A DNA stretch of 33,709 nucleotides from Sphaerospermopsis aphanizomenoides BCCUSP55 (GTDB lineage: Bacteria; Cyanobacteriota; Cyanobacteriia; Cyanobacteriales; Nostocaceae), in assembly GCF_001586785.1 (NCBI RefSeq), contig NZ_LUFH02000068.1:1-33709 (forward strand), given 5' to 3'. The notes beneath the pieces are model-generated. The model searched no databases, had not been told where the DNA came from, and saw only the letters and a program-made list of their open reading frames with translations. Position 1 is the stretch's first letter; each line of letters begins with the position of its first letter. Made by a program: the position numbers and the translations under genes. Shown here one piece after another: positions 32,864-33,709 of the stretch.

Positions 32864-33583
32864 TTAAATTGTATCTGGATCAATACCTAATTCTCGCAGC
32901 TTCGCCGCCAAGCGATCGCTGCATTGTTTTTCTTGTTCAGCCCGTTGTTTCTCCTGTTCAGCCCTTGCAAATTCCTGTTTTGCTACTTCTTCTGGGGTAG
33001 GAACTAATTCACCTTCCGCAGTGAAAAAGCGTAACTGGTTCTGATCAACACCTAAAAATAACTCTAACTGCTGACTCCATAACCAACCTTGATCATTAGG
33101 TTCTATTGGTTGATACTTCCCAGCTAAAAGTACAAACCCAGCAAACTCTAAATTGTGAGGATCAAACCAAAAATATTCCGGTGTCCGAAAAATATCTTGG
33201 TAAATTTGTTTTTTTAAACCCTTGTCTGTTCTAGCTGTAGAATCTGATAGCAATTCCACAATTACATTGGGATACTTACCATCTTCTTCCCACACAACCC
33301 AACTTTTGCGGGGTTTACGTTCAGTCCCTAACACGACAAAAAAATCTGGACTCCGGAAATGTTCAGATTTCAGTTGGCGATCACTGTAATAAATTGTAAT
33401 ATTACCAGAGGTATAGAAATCATTTCTATTTTGCCACAACCATTCAAGACACTGAATGAGCAGCGTCATCTGTAGTCGATGAAAGTCAGTTTCCAAAGGC
33501 GGTTCGTCGCTATCTAAATCTCCTGGAGGAAATATAACATCTTCTGGGATGGGAATTTCTGGAATTTCTTGGATAATAGACAT
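32864..33583 (-). CDS. Uma2 family (PD-(D/E)xK nuclease fold) protein
   Basis: A 239-residue protein from the ATG at 33583 (MSIIQEIPEIPIP); an upstream ATG at 33652 adds a tail without family resemblance. Uma2 proteins have a restriction-endonuclease-like fold and are multiplied in cyanobacterial genomes; their role is unknown. Visible: RSPDFFVVLG (core Asp), NVIVELLSDSTARTDKGLKKQIYQ (Glu and Lys of the active site) and EYFWFDPHNLEFAGF. The C-terminal 40 residues contain two copies of RAEQEKQ in a coiled coil and end LRELGIDPDTI, a common tail in this family. Confidence 0.9.
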   Translation of the reverse strand: MSIIQEIPEIPIPEDVIFPPGDLDSDEPPLETDFHRLQMTLLIQCLEWLWQNRNDFYTSGNITIYYSDRQLKSEHFRSPDFFVVLGTERKPRKSWVVWEEDGKYPNVIVELLSDSTARTDKGLKKQIYQDIFRTPEYFWFDPHNLEFAGFVLLAGKYQPIEPNDQGWLWSQQLELFLGVDQNQLRFFTAEGELVPTPEEVAKQEFARAEQEKQRAEQEKQCSDRLAAKLRELGIDPDTI

Positions 33584-33709
33584 GGTAATCAGTGATTTAG
33601 TAATAAAGGGGTTAGCTTGATTAAAATACAGGCAGTGGCATATTATGATCAAAATATAAAATATGGAACTATAATAATCTATTTTATTTCTAAATAAGTT
33701 ATATATGTT

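Noticed and set aside
1-33709. tRNA or rRNA genes
   Set aside because: I found no T-loop plus acceptor arrangement and no rRNA-like sequence; GGTTCAAAT-type strings lie inside coding sequence such as leuB.

Overview
The window looks like chromosome of a filamentous, heterocyst-type cyanobacterium (order Nostocales, Anabaena/Nostoc-like). Three things point there. The HIP1 octamer GCGATCGC is scattered throughout. Tandem heptamer repeats (GGTGACA, GGGAACA, GCCTCCT, AATTCGT families) and small palindromic repeats sit between and inside genes. The gene content is cyanobacterial: crtH, ycf23, DUF4336, an SPFH/prohibitin protein, YggT/Ycf19 and formate-dependent PurT. The assignment is from recall of gene families and repeats, not from a database search.

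Layout. At 0-3.7 kb there is an orphan membrane protein cut by the left edge, a TA-flanked MITE-like element, an MFS permease and accD. At 4.3-6.7 kb, reading leftward, are prepilin peptidase, a small unknown gene and leuB. At 6.9-12.7 kb, reading rightward, are an MscS channel, an ABC-2 exporter pair (ATPase and permease), purT and a small membrane protein. At 13-15.9 kb are an SPFH protein (leftward), a DszC/SfnB-like flavin monooxygenase and a small conserved protein. At 16-20 kb are the carotenoid isomerase crtH (leftward), a well-formed candidate small RNA in its upstream region, then upp, a glycine-zipper membrane protein, yggT, a second MITE and a secreted protein. At 20.1-24.9 kb is the most accessory-looking segment: a hypothetical gene, two tightly coupled membrane-anchored P-loop ATPases, and a wrecked MntA/HepT-type toxin-antitoxin pair broken by a 147-bp MITE and a repeat. 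At 25-30.3 kb are FetB-like permease, a DegT-family aminotransferase, ycf23 and a DUF4336 gene. At 30.6-33.6 kb are a four-repeat CRISPR array with a leader but no cas genes in view, mnmE, a Cys-rich small protein and a Uma2 endonuclease-fold protein.

Most genes are housekeeping singletons (fatty acid, leucine, purine, pyrimidine salvage, carotenoid, tRNA modification, pilin maturation) with no large operon. Only three pairs look co-transcribed: the ABC-2 ATPase/permease, the two AAA-type ATPases (one base between stop and start) and the decayed mntA-hepT pair (ATGA overlap).

The strongest leads are: (1) the paired membrane ATPases, which have no domain I can assign beyond the P-loop and membrane segments; (2) a roughly 70-nt RNA on the minus strand at 17.66-17.73 kb with a near-consensus promoter and an intrinsic terminator; (3) the mobile-repeat history, in which a dispersed repeat has been absorbed in frame into an ABC ATPase, a MITE has split an antitoxin gene with a frame-exact ancestral junction, and heptamer arrays supply stop-codon or start-codon flanks of several core genes; (4) the tiny CRISPR array ending 13 bp from the mnmE stop codon.
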